DNA of 64,000 bases from Viscum album (GCA_963277665.1 OY728123.1:625392915-625456914), one strand, 5' to 3'. Positions 10,348-21,049 are shown, counted from the stretch's first letter. A program made the numbers and translations. Notes: a model not told the origin generated them from the sequence alone.

Positions 10348-13300
10348 TGTAACGCCCCGACCACAGCTACCTAGAGTCGATGCATTACTTTGTAACATTG
10401 GCATGATCACAAAAGATCAAGTCTCGAAAGACCGATTAGTTTAGTAGCCTTGGAAACACTAGATACATTCATAAATGTTACATTACATCATAAAGTGAAA
10501 AACTAATAACAAAGTCTTCATAGTCCACACTCGTATCCTCTTCTGACTATCCCTGCAGGTTATTCATAAAATACTTCTTCACATCCTGGAAAATATTAAA
10601 ACATTGAAAGGGGTGAGCTCAGATGCTCAGTAAGGATAACGATATTGTGGAAGCTTTCATAAATAAAAATTAACAATTAAGGCAATGTATAACTAAACAA
10701 AAGCCTTATTAAACTTGAACTTCAGCATAATATGGAAAAAAGTAAAATCAAATAATGCCACTTACTTACTCACATGGATATTCGACTAGACGAATAATCA
10801 CATGACTGATCAGTAACCACTTTCATAATGAGGGAATGTATAATGCCAGACATTCTGAAACATTTTGTGATGGCCTCGGCCAAGACGTCTAAAATGATTA
10901 AGGCCTCAGCCAAAACCATAAATCAAATTGGGAAAGGGCCTCGGACAATTCCACGTCTAGTTGTCTCATGAGACCTACCGATGCATCGAGGAGCTATAGC
11001 GGGCTCCACCCGTCACTTATTAAGTCCAATACATTCCTCATATGAATAGGTTTAAACATATCATAAACCATAACATAATCGTATCACATAAAACATGCAT
11101 AAAGGAAACATAACATTTCCACATTTCAATCACAAGATATCAATACAACACATTGATATAATAAAAATGCTTTCAAAACCATTTTCAATACCAAAATAAA
11201 AGAAAAGTATAACATGGTATTTATTTTTCATTAAAAAAGGGTATGGCTTGTAGAGGAAGCCGAAACTCAAATAGTGGTCACGGCAGCGGAGAAGTCGTTG
11301 TCGCCGCATACGTATGACAAAAACATTCCCATTTTTCGTTTAGTAAACGCTTCGTATAAAAAAGATTCCTTTTGAATAAACGTGAAAGTCAAAGTGGTTT
11401 ATACACCGTATAAAAGAAATTTGTGTATAAAACCAAATATGCCTCAATGAAAGTAGATTGAGATGAAGTCCTTACAAAGATCATTTTTAAAATAAAATAT
11501 ATATATTATGTGTATTCACTATAGGTACACATAAAGAAATTAAAAATACAAAATAAGACATAATAATATCATGACATAATTTGAAAGTAGGAGATTAACC
11601 CAAAGAATGGAAGTTGGGTTAAGAAATTCCCTTACCTTGCGTCTTGTCCTGACTCAACCATTCTTTAACCTCCTAAATAATAAAATAGAGTTAATTACTA
11701 TTTACTTAAGAACCTTTTTCTTGTTCATTATTCCTTTTATATCCCTTATTACCATGTTATGAACATTATGTAATTATTTAAGTTAATATCGGTCGTTTTG
11801 TCGATCTTTGGTATTTGAGTCAAAAATAAACTTCCTATAATTTCAAGTTGTTCATGTGGTGAAATATTCATTATATCCAGAATTATATTCATTATGTAGA
11901 TATCATATATATGATATATATCCAGTATATACATTCATTCATAATGTCACGTAACATTTAGAGGTAAGAAATGAAATGCACCGTTCATGGAGATGGTAAG
12001 TCGTACGTACGCATGAATGCAACTTTCATTTCTATTTCATATTTAATGGAATGAAATAATAATTATATAAAGGTATAATATAGTTCCAGTATAATATCAT
12101 ATATAATATCATTTACTCCATCCTTTATACATCCCACATATGGCATTAACGATTCACATCACTTTGAGGGGGCGGTAGTCCGCACTTCCTAAAATGAAAT
12201 TATCGCGTTTACCCATAATGGAAATCATAAAGTATGCCATAAATGAGAAATACAGAAGCATAAGTAAAACATAAACATATTATATATCATATATAAATAT
12301 AGTGACATCTTAATGGCCACCTTTGAAGGTGTTGTATGAGTGTTGAACAATCATCGTTTCGTGAGGCAGAAATTCACCATCCACAGAAACCGTATGTTCT
12401 TTAACCATTAGATGTAGGTGTGTGTAAGTGTGGCTCGAATCCTTCTTATAACAACATCCTAGTATATTTAGGATACTGGTTTTGTTACAAAAGAAATGAA
12501 TAAAAATAATTTAGGGGGTTGGAGAAGAAAAATAAAACAAAACAACATTAGAGAAGACATTACCTCAAAATCGGGTAACTCTTTTTGATTTGATCCAAAG
12601 GCTTCCTTGAGAAGAGTTCTGCCCAAAGTTAGGCTTCTAGGAGTAAGAGGGTGAATTTGGGAGAGTATTTGGGAAGAGTTTTGCCGAGCCAAATGGCTTG
12701 AAGGTGTGAATAAGGTGGGAGAGTTGGGGGCCTTTTATAAGTGGAGAGGAGGGGCTCTTTTGGAAAGATTGAAATGTTACATTATTACACAATGTTTTTC
12801 GGATTCTAAAGGTCCCACACTTATATAATTCGTGGATAAGGTGATAAGGGATAGAAATATACCCATCCAATAGTCTTTGGACAAGTGTAAGCCTTGGATT
12901 TTACATTATCTTTTCATTTTATTAAAATTGTTAAATAATGAGGTCATCACTGTATCATAATTATGTCATAAATAATTTAATTTATTTAATGTCTAAATAT
13001 CATATAAAAAATATAATGATGTAGGGAATCTTTTTATCTTTCTAATGAATATTTATAGTCAAAATTTGGACTTGTGTAACCCCACTTAAAAACTGTTTTA
13101 GTAAAACAACTCATGTTTGTGTCAATTTAATTTTAACATTAAATAAATATATATTAATGTCATTTTCCAACCAAAGTGGCTCCATGGGGTCCCCAAGTTG
13201 ACCCATGGGTTGTCTTGGTCGGCCATGACTCATCCAATAGGAGTAGGACAAGTTTCAAGCTCATATCATATTATTAAAACATTGTTTTTACCTTAAACTA

Positions 13301-14097
13301 CACTAATTACCTCTAATCGCGATTAAGAACTTAAAAGTTACTATTCACCAAAAAAATTATTTTAATCTCATTGAACCACATTTTACTTCTTAATGACAAC
13401 CATGTATGTCGGATTTTTGAAAATCAAATCACAGAAGTGGTAATATTTCATTTAAACGAAAAATCAGTTATTTAACTACCACTTAGTGGTTTCACTATTC
13501 ATCAAAAATTGAAGTTTTTCAGAACAATGCCAAAATTTCATCCTAAGCTATAATTGATATTCCGAATTCAAAAATGATTTCTATTTTAAAAAAATCCAAA
13601 CATATAAGTTGCATTAATTAAATTTATAATTAATTCCCGCTGTCACAACAAATAGCGTGTTTTTAAGAAACAATTTATATCAAAAGATTGGCAATTGTTT
13701 ATGTCCAATTTCAATGTTAAATTAATTCTAATGACCAACATTGGATAAAATGGTAAAAATATATTCTAATTATACTTTAAAACCACTAAATAGTATAATT
13801 TATCACTATAAATTATTTTTATTAAAAAAGTTGTTTTTAAGTATTTTTCACAATTCATAAAAAATTAGAAGTTCTCAGAAAAATACCAAAAATTCAACAT
13901 AGGCTAATTTCGATATTACGAATACAACAATGAAGTCCATTTTGAAATATAAAATTTCTATAATTTTAAAAATTGCTTATTACTATTCATAACGGCTACT
14001 TTGATTAGTCGCGGTGTTTTAGAACTCGAAGTTGCGTACAATGCAAGCTATTGCATTATTTAATGAGAAGCGTATCGTGGAAGCTCGGGGTGTTACA
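10348..14097 (-). repeat. 5' LTR of element A
   Basis: Partner of 3982-7730, with nearly identical length and a few percent divergence. As the 5' LTR of a minus-strand element it would contain the promoter. The GGGGTGAGCTC...GCTCAGTAAGG segment recurs at 10610-10635. Several open frames (11749-11934, 12468-12870 minus) have counterparts or breaks in the other LTR and show no protein family. Confidence 0.93.
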
Positions 14098-14916
14098 TTC
14101 AATCCCAAAATCAATGTCTTTAACATTGGTTCACCTCCATCTCATATGATGTTGATCTTTGAAGCATCCCCATAACCAATACTTTTTACACTGGTTCACC
14201 ATCGTGCTTACTATAGGACGTTAAACTATTTGCACTTTTTGTCCTGTATGACAATAAACTACAACATTATTTTTCACTCTAACATGAGAGAGAATAATTA
14301 TTTTCATTGATCTCCAATCATTTTAACTTCTAAAGACTATGTGCATACATGGAAATGCCCGAACCTTTTATCATGGGTCAAACCATCATTGCACTAAATT
14401 CCCCTTTTCACCCTTCATATATATGAACCAAATTTGTACATATGGTATTTCATGAACTATATGCGGCTTGATTCCCATCCTTATGGGATACGTAGGAATG
14501 TTCAAGCATCCCTAGAATCTATCCCCATGTCTTTGGACCTAACCCCAAATTCCACTTGCAGTCCCCTGGCTGAAAAGTCCCTGTGAAAACACACACAGTG
14601 TATTCATTATTATGGTCTGAGATCTATGACCCTAAAGTAGGACTTCCTATACTCTCGTCCCAAATGATGTTAAACTGTATTTAATGAACTACCTGTGTCT
14701 TGATTCCAATCCTTATGGGATACATAGTGAAGTCTAACATTTCAATTCAGGACACAACCATAACATGATTATGGTTAACATTGGTCTGTGTATCTCTACA
14801 TGCCTTGAACAAATGCCCATTTTTATGTGTCATACTCCTAACCATAAATATTTCCAGATGTCCATAACCCTTTTCTTGACTTCTGGTCACAAAATGTTTG
14901 ATACTTAATAGTTTTT

Positions 14917-15085
14917 TTCCTGACCATGCAGCACGTTCCCTTAGGCGGCTTTGCATAAACAGTCTACATAACAGAATTTTCAGACAAAAGATTCTATTAT
15001 TTGACTATGCATCCATTTCCCATAGGCGGGCCTGCATAATTCAACCCCATAAAAAGTTTGTTAAATACTGGTATATTCATTCTTG
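14917..15085 (+). repeat. Copy 1 of a diverged direct repeat of about 170 bp
   Basis: Shares with 15417-15590 the series CCCTTAGGCGG, GCATA, AGTCTACATAA, GACTATGCA, a second TAGGCGG-like block, ATAATTCAA, CCCC and GTTTGTTAAATA, in the same order and spacing. Each copy itself holds two related half-units around CTTAGGCGG and CATAGGCGG. Non-coding. Confidence 0.75.
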
Positions 15086-15416
15086 GGAAGAAAACCTCTT
15101 TTGTCCTTATTGGTCTTATCGATAATATGTAAGGATCTGCAGAAAATAGCAATCTTTAACATATTTTTCCCATGTTATTTTTCATGAATTAAATGTATTC
15201 AAGTATATGGTTTATATTTCTCTTCCCTACATTTGGTTTAGACCTTCGTAGGAGTGACATTCATCCAGTTCATAAATGATCTTGTTTGGAAATATCTTCT
15301 CCATATTCAAGTACCTCTCTCCATACAGCAAACTATATGCTTTGGAAAATTTGAATCCCCCATAAACTTCCATTGGCTTTTTTTAGCAGTAGAAAAGTAA
15401 ATTTTTGAGGGTTATT

Positions 15417-15590
15417 TTTCCTAACTATGAAGCACATTCCCTTAGGCGGGATTGCATATGTAGTCTACATAATGGACCTGTCAGCCAAGAGATGTTATTA
15501 TCTGACTATGCAACCAATGCCCTTAGGTGGCCCTATATAATTCAATCCCCTAACGGGTTTGTTAAATAGTGGAAACTTCCTTCTTGGTAA
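15417..15590 (+). repeat. Copy 2 of the diverged direct repeat of about 170 bp
   Basis: Second copy, about 500 bp downstream of the first, in the same orientation. It ends in GTTTGTTAAATAGTGG where copy 1 has GTTTGTTAAATACTGG. Confidence 0.75.
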
Positions 15591-16101
15591 CTAATTATTC
15601 TAATGTATTTTTAGCCATTTTTTAATATCATTCCTCAGATTCAAAATTTCTTAAGTCATCATTTACATATTTTTCCTCATACTTGAACATTGTAATATGT
15701 TTTCAGATAAATTATCAAAGAATTGAGTCAATGTTAATCCATTCATTCAAAGATATTTCGACCTTAAACATTAGCCTTTTTTATGTATGACGTGAATGAC
15801 TTTAAACTACCCACAAAAGACAAGGGAACTCTGAATAAAAGTCAAGTCCCAGCTCACTAAACATACATTTTATATGATTTTAGGAAATATAGAGCAATTA
15901 AAAGATTCAAAGTTTGTAGGGTTATTTTTATAATCCTAGTAAAAATTCATACTAGGCTTACTAGGACCATTGGCTTAGATGAAATTTAAAGAAGGTATCA
16001 AAATAAGGCATTCACAAATTATTGAAGATGAAAGGATTCTTCATTGATGGACAACAGTTATAAGGACATCCACATATTGGAGTCTCTTCTCTTTTTAGGA
16101 A

Positions 16102-16500
16102 TTACAAAAGGCTGTCAACATAAATCGTAATTTGATTTATAGAATCCCGAGCATCATCATTAGGCACTTGAATCTCATGAACTCAACCAACATCACCCTT
16201 GTCTTCTTAATGGAGTGATTTCGTGGCATATTCAATGGATTTCTTACCATTCATTTGAGCTCCTTCCAGTGAATTATTCAGTTGGTCAAGTTCCCCAGTA
16301 ACATCATCTAACTATTGTCGAATGTGCATCTGCTGGACAAATTTCTCCTTGATCTTATGCTTTAGCTCCTTCAACTTGGCAGCATGACCAGCCTCAACTC
16401 GGGATACCGAACCCCTGCACGCCAAATCCTACACGGCTTGAACCTACGTGACACCATTTGCATGCTTAAAACATGCATTCCACATGTTCCTTGGTTCTCT
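16102..16500 (-). pseudogene. Antisense coding remnant in the 3' region of element G, helix-rich and probably coiled-coil
   Basis: Read on the minus strand, opposite to pol, one frame stays coherent with only substitution-type stops: RVEAGHAAKLKELKHKIKEK, then FVQQMHIRQ, LDDVTGELDQLNNSLEGAQM, NGKKSIEYATKSLH and DSINQITIYVDSLL, ending at TAA 16102-16104. Stops fall between these pieces. The composition (Lys, Glu, Leu with heptad-like spacing) suggests an amphipathic helix. Extra antisense frames between pol and the 3' LTR are known from plant Tat-lineage elements, and this lies exactly there, just before the polypurine tract. I cannot name a family. Its start is not visible. Confidence 0.55.
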
Positions 16501-16545
16501 TCTTTACCTCAGAGTCACATCCTCATTTATTTTGGATCCAACTTT

Positions 16546-16559
16546 GAGGGGGGGGGGGG
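16546..16559 (+). other. Polypurine tract of element G
   Basis: GA followed by a run of 12 G, four bases before TGTTGACGC at 16564, which I take as the 3' LTR start. This is the position and composition expected for plus-strand priming in a plus-oriented element. Confidence 0.75.
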
Positions 16560-17157
16560 CTTTTGTTGACGCTCCTTTCTGTCGCAAAGTCTAATGACTG
16601 AAAAAGTGAAATGCCTTAGTCCAAAGTGATTCATCCTTTAAAGAAACATTAAAAATAGACAAAGTCATGAAGAAGGATTTCTTCCCACTTGGGGCGTGCA
16701 TGTTTCATCATGGTCGCACAAGTATACTTACACGCCGCATAGTGGTCATGCAGGTGACTTGCATGCCTTCTTTGATTTTGGACCAAGGTCTTCCCTGGCC
16801 GATAAATACCCCTTGTCGACCCCCCATTTCAGGACAGAAAAATTCCAAAACTCAGATTCGAGCTCCAGGCGCCCTAGTCACTTCTGGAATTCTTCCGAAC
16901 ACTTATACTATAATTTATTACCTAGAATGAAAGCTCTAAACAGGGGAAACAAGGCCTAAGTGTTGAAACTCATCAACACTTGCGTGCCTATGTGGCCAGC
17001 CCTTAAGGGAAATGGCCACACTTTTGCGCTGCCTTATCCCTTCAATAAAACATGCGCGCCACTCTTTTGGAAGCCTTAAGGGATAATACTAAGGGCTTGA
17101 GCCAAGTCTCGCCCAAGTATTACCCTAAGGGTTGACTGTCACACAAGTACCCATATG

Positions 17158-17179
17158 TCGTGCAAGTATACTTGCACGA
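17158..17179. repeat. Perfect 22-bp palindrome in the element G LTR
   Basis: Half-site TCGTGCAAGTA followed directly by its reverse complement, no spacer. A degenerate relative lies at 16714-16735 (core CAAGTATACTT kept). Further TTGCACG half-sites follow at about 17187-17193, and a GTGCA near 17209. Confidence 0.8.
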
Positions 17180-17449
17180 CCAGGACTTGCACGCCCATGC
17201 AGAACTTGTGCACCTCTCTCTTTTTGGGTTCCCCTCCAACCTATTCACTTGCTTTATTCATATCCACCTCTCCTCTTCAAATTTTTTCCCTTAGAACCCT
17301 CTTCAAAGCCATTTATGGCATGGTTCTTTGTTTGGATTCCTTATCTGAAAGGAATTCTGTGGAACCTTTTCCAAACCAAGTGATTTACATATCTTTATGT
17401 CACTACGGTTATGGATTTCATTCATTCAACCTCATCCTTTAAAGATGAG

Positions 17450-18030
17450 AGGATCTTAATCTGGGCCTCCTTCTCAAGAGTAAGTCCCAATCTCAAAATC
17501 CCAAATTTGGGAATCCTCCTTAGAAGTAAGACCCAAGTCCCCTAACTTAGGCCTCCCTTTCAGGAGTAAGCCCCGGTCTTCAACTTCCCTTAATTTTGGG
17601 AATCCTATTCAGGGGTGATCACCAACCATAATTCTTTCAATATGGGAATACTCCTTAGGAATAATCCCCAAGATCCAAAAATCCAAATTCCCTTAACCTG
17701 GGATTCCTTTTCAAGAGTAATCCCCAGTCATAATTCCCTTAACCTGGGCTTCCTTTTCAGGAGTAAGACCCAGTCATAAATCCCTTAACTTGGTCTTCCT
17801 TTTCAAGAGTAATCCTCTTTCTTAATTCCCTTAACATGGGCTTCCTTTTCAGGAGTAACCCCCAGTCATAATTTCCTTAACATGGTCTTTCTTTTTCAAG
17901 AGTAATCCCCAGTCATAATTTCTCTTAACCAGTCTTAGTTTACATTGGATTTGGGATTCCTTATCAGGATTAAAACCCAATCATAAGTCCTCTCTAATTT
18001 GGGCATCCTTCTTAGGATTAAGTCCTAGGT
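17450..18030 (+). repeat. 46-bp minisatellite in the element G LTR
   Basis: Repeats of CCCTTAACCTGGGCTTCCTT followed by TTCAGGAGTAA and CCCAGTCATAA. The CCTTAAC start falls at 17691, 17737, 17783, 17829 and 17875, exactly 46 bp apart, then drifts (about 17923). Upstream units at about 17455, 17499, 17541, 17588 and 17634 are more diverged. Around 11-13 units in all. Confidence 0.88.
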
Positions 18031-18906
18031 TATGTATCCAAATCCCTATAAAGTACATATACCATTATGGACCTTGTTCTCGGGTTTCTTCCCTAAAGTA
18101 AATCATAATATTCATCTATCTGGGTAGTCATACACACATAAACGCCACATCATTTCTTATAATTTCATCTTTCATGGCACAATTGTCTGGTTTTACCAAT
18201 ACCTCTTGTTTCTCACACCGATTATGACTCATGTGAGCTTATAGTGTAAAAGTAATTATGACATATTTCATTGAGCCATCAATCATGCATAAACCTCATA
18301 CTTCTTTAGTCGAACTACATGGGTTCTGATTCCGTTTATAAAATAAAGGTTACGTAGGTAGCCTATCTGTGGGTACGATCCCAATTATGAAATAATCTAT
18401 GTCCTTCTAAATGACAATAAATATCAAGTGCCCCACTGAATGGCTTTAAAACTAGTATGGTTATCATAATGACCAAGCGATTTCTATATAATGTGTCAAA
18501 GGATACGATTGACTAAGAATCTATAACAAATACAGATGATTATCTATCGATGAAGAACCTTGAATACATATAAAAGATTCTCTAAATCTCATACATATTA
18601 ATCATTGATTTTTAGATTTAAAGTAAAGCTCATTTTCATACTTGGTAATTTAATAATGATTCACTAACATAAATTAAATCTATAAAGAGAGTCCCGAAGT
18701 AGACAATAATTCCCCTCAAAATGGTGTGAGGAGTCTGACCTCCCATCCTCTCAACCAATGAAAATTCATAAGCCTCATTGGTTCACAACTAATGAGAACT
18801 TACATTTGGAAAGTTGGTCCAAATTTATATGGAATCATTGGATGCTTCCGGTTCTACGAACAAACCCTTTAGAAACCTCTTGGAATGTTTGAACCTTAAA
18901 TCAACA

Positions 18907-18935
18907 AGGTCATTCCCATTTCCAGAGGAAACAAT
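18907..18935. other. Short junction between element G and element C
   Basis: About 30 bp not assigned to either LTR. This is the probable scar of a deletion, because the C LTR to its right is only a terminal stub. Confidence 0.4.
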
Positions 18936-19011
18936 GATTTTATTGAATTTATACTATATTGAATAATTATAAGAAGGTAAATTTCCATTGATAGAATTAT
19001 GGTTTGTTACA
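18936..19011 (-). repeat. Stub of the 3' LTR of element C
   Basis: Aligns with the terminal bases of the right LTR (to 36559), including GAAGGTAAATTTCCATTGAT. About 3 kb of LTR is missing to its left. Confidence 0.8.
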
Positions 19012-19024
19012 TTCTTCCCCGCCT
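19012..19024 (-). other. Polypurine tract of element C
   Basis: Minus strand AGGCGGGGAAGAA immediately precedes TGTAACAAACC, the LTR start. It resembles the purine tract of element A (GAAGGAGGGGAGAA). Confidence 0.8.
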
Positions 19025-19084
19025 ATGAAATTTCACCCTCAACATTTTATTTTACATGTTATCATGAAAAAGAGAGAGAGTACT

Positions 19085-19230
19085 TCTCCTTAATTTCTTC
19101 CTATGGTTCAAAATTTTCCTCTTCGTACTTATGATTCTTCCATAGTACTTTGAATAGGTGAGTAGACTTGTTATGTATAACTTTATCTATGTAATCCAAG
19201 ATCTTCACTAGAATCTCCTCATAAAAGAGA
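19085..19230 (-). pseudogene. pol: Chromodomain of element C
   Basis: The minus-strand translation EEILVKILDYIDKVIHNKST, HLFKVLWKNHKYEEENFEP, stop, EEIKEKY matches the C-terminal chromodomain of plant chromoviruses, which targets integration by binding modified histones. The core VLW is kept, but the usual ATWE is ENFE, so an aromatic position is changed from Trp to Phe. One in-frame stop lies near the end. Confidence 0.8.
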
Positions 19231-19277
19231 TAATTATCCAACATTACCAACTATTAATTGAGTATATGTGATGAAAC

Positions 19278-20350
19278 TCATATGTACTTCCTCAAGAGGG
19301 ATATGTGAAATACATTGTTTACTTGAGACATGGTTGGTGGATGTTCTAGTTGATAGGCCACAGCTCCAACATGATCTAGAATCTCAAAGGGGCTGATGTA
19401 CTTGGGACTTAGATTTCCCTTATTCCAAAATCTCATGATCCTCTTCCATATATATATGTGTAGGAATGCCATATCTATTACCTTAAACTCAGGGTCTCAC
19501 TGATGATTGTCTACATAGATCTTTTTGTCGACATTGGGAATCCTTGATGTAACTCTGTATGGTTTTCACCTTCTTAACCATTTCTATTACCATTTCAGGT
19601 CATAAAAGCATACATTCACTGACTTCATCCCAACATGTCGGTGTTCTACATATTTTACAATAATGTTATTCATATAGATCCATTTGGATAATCGAGTGAA
19701 ACTATTATTTCAATAGAATTTGGATAGTGGCAGATGTTGGTCCCATCCTCCATTGAAGTCCAAAAAAAATTCTCTCAACATGTGTTATAGTGTCTGAATA
19801 ATCTATCTATATTGGATGTTTGTATGAGGATGATAAGTTGTACTGAAATATAGCTCAGTTTTTAGAGAATGTTGTAGGATTTTCGAGAACATGGAGTTGA
19901 ATCTTGGATCTCAGTCAGATATAATCGATAGTGGTACTCCATATAGAATTATCACTTCTTTGATGTATATCCATGCAAGTTGATCTAGTGAGATGTACCC
20001 TCGAATTAAAATAAAGTTATTTGTCTTTGTGAGACTATCCACGATAACCCATATAGCATTTTTTCCTCTGGATTCATTCATAATTTTGATGAGAAAGTCC
20101 ATAGTGATGTTGTCCCACTTCTATGTTGGTATGGGTAATAGTTGCATCATCATCTTATATTTTTTCCTTTAATCTTTCACATTCTGACATTGTAGGATCT
20201 TTGATGCATCTTCAACAATCCCCTTCATCATATTTTCTCACCAATAGTTCACTCAGAGATCTTGATACATATTCATACTCCATAGGTGAATAGAGAATGT
20301 TGAACTATGTGCCTCATTAAGAAGCTCCTACTTTATCTACGGATTGGATA
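19278..20350 (-). pseudogene. pol: Integrase of element C (broken)
   Basis: The C-terminal module is open at 19278-19472 (KGNLSPKYISPFEILDHVGA, then VAYQLEHPPTMSQ and VFHISLLRKYI). The core is open at 19911-20102 (AIWVIVDSLTKTNNFILIRG and LYGVPLSIISD), giving the first Asp in MDF and the second in ISD. The Glu site, usually in QSERTIQTL, reads QYR then a stop then IIQTL, so it is lost. The zinc-binding part at 20105-20350 is recognisable only by switching frames. Confidence 0.82.
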
Positions 20351-21049
20351 GTACACATAGTCATGACCCGAAACTCATGACTGATCCCTCAACTATTTGG
20401 AACACTAATGATTTCACATTTTTGACAGTTTCCCCCTTTTTCTAAACTTCCATATCATGTATTTGATAATCATTTATTTTCTTCATGAGGGATGGTTGAG
20501 AAATAATTTGAGAAAGTATTGATTTTGTCCCTTCCTTAATAATTATCATTCACATCCTTTGATGTCCCAAGAAGATTGGATCCTTCTCATTTGTCATTAT
20601 CACACACTCAAAGTTAAATTTTTATTTTCAATCACTTTTAAGGGAAAAAGTGAGAACCCTCACACCATGCCTGGTTTAGCATCAAAGGTCACAACTGATT
20701 TGATAAAGAAAAACTTAAGCTGATTCAAGCCAAGATCTCTAAACAATATCTAGGGAATAGACTTTACCTAGATGTCTGAATCATCCTTTAGAACTCCTTC
20801 ACAGAGATTTGCAAGTATGTCCCAAGATTGAAAGAGTTCCTCCTTGCTGATCTTTCCCGTGTTGCATCCACTAAGCAGAATGCAGGCCTGCTTGTCAATC
20901 CACTTCCCTGATCCTTAGAAAAGGTCACCTGAAGTGGCCTCATCTTCTTTAACTCTTTAATATCCAGCGTGTTGTCAGTCATTTCCTCATCAGAGTTAAA
21001 AAGTAAGTCCATTTGATTTTTCATCGAAAGTATCTGTCGTTGTGAGTCA
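20351..21049 (-). other. Unassigned block where the element C RNase H should be
   Basis: Between RT and integrase I cannot find RNase H motifs. A 78-codon open frame at 20788-21024 (minus; MKNQMDLLFNSDEEMTDNTL, ELKKMRPLQVTFSKDQGSGL) reads like coding sequence, with a mixed codon composition unlike the AT-rich debris around it, but resembles no family I know. It could be an insertion, a captured exon fragment or very diverged pol sequence. Confidence 0.4.

Larger units (their letters stand above)
3982..14097 (-). mobile_element. Element A: gag-only, long-LTR non-autonomous retrotransposon (TR-GAG-like), nested in element G
   Basis: The element is complete from end to end: two LTRs of 3749 bp (3982-7730) and 3750 bp (10348-14097), perfect 5-bp target duplication TTCAA at 3977-3981 and 14098-14102, inverted ends TGTAAYGCCCCGA and TCGGGGTGTTACA, an initiator-Met primer-binding site next to the right LTR and a purine tract next to the left LTR. 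The interior is only 2617 bp and holds gag but no protease, RT, RNase H or integrase. Transcription would run right to left. In the first 230 bases of the LTRs I count about ten differences, mostly transitions, so this is the youngest element here. The gag resembles that of chromoviruses and of element C. Confidence 0.93.
14103..16101 (+). other. Element G 3' untranslated region after the A insertion
   Basis: No domain is recognisable on either strand here. It resumes the 34-bp array (TTAAACT at 14221, ATAAACT at 14254), carries two copies of a module with ATCCTTATGGGATACGTAGG-type sequence (about 14451-14501 and 14680-14735), and holds a duplicated segment of about 170 bp (14917-15085 and 15417-15590). 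Confidence 0.6.
1..18906 (+). mobile_element. Element G: Tat-lineage Ty3/gypsy LTR retrotransposon, 5'-truncated by the window, interrupted by element A
   Basis: The order RT, gypsy RNase H, second (archaeal-type) RNase H, integrase is the signature of the plant Tat lineage. Pol lies at 1-3181. A 3' untranslated region with tandem repeats follows; it is split by element A (3982-14097) and resumes at 14103. A G-rich polypurine tract at 16546-16559 precedes TGTTGAC at 16564, which I take as the 3' LTR start, and TCAACA at 18901-18906 would complete the inverted LTR ends. The 5' LTR, primer-binding site and gag lie outside the window, so the LTR limits cannot be confirmed by pairing. The right boundary is inferred. 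Confidence 0.8.
16564..18906 (+). repeat. Probable 3' LTR of element G
   Basis: It begins TGTTGACG after the purine tract, and TCAACA at 18901-18906 gives a 6-bp inverted end, for a length of about 2343 bp. It contains two related palindromes (16714-16735 and 17158-17179), a 46-bp tandem array (17450-18030), and near 18312-18370 an ACTACATGGG...GGTTACGTAGGTAGCC module like those in the 3' untranslated region. The 5' partner is outside the window, so the right end is uncertain. Open frames at 16384-16959 and 17132-17442 have no recognisable protein. Confidence 0.55.

Noticed and set aside
16667..17442. Overlapping frames of 83-95 codons in the element G LTR
   Set aside because: Overlap in two phases each, no domain and no counterpart; within the presumed LTR.
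18907..18935. Target duplication of element G
   Set aside because: The 5' end of G is outside the window, and the right junction appears altered by deletion, so no duplication can be claimed.
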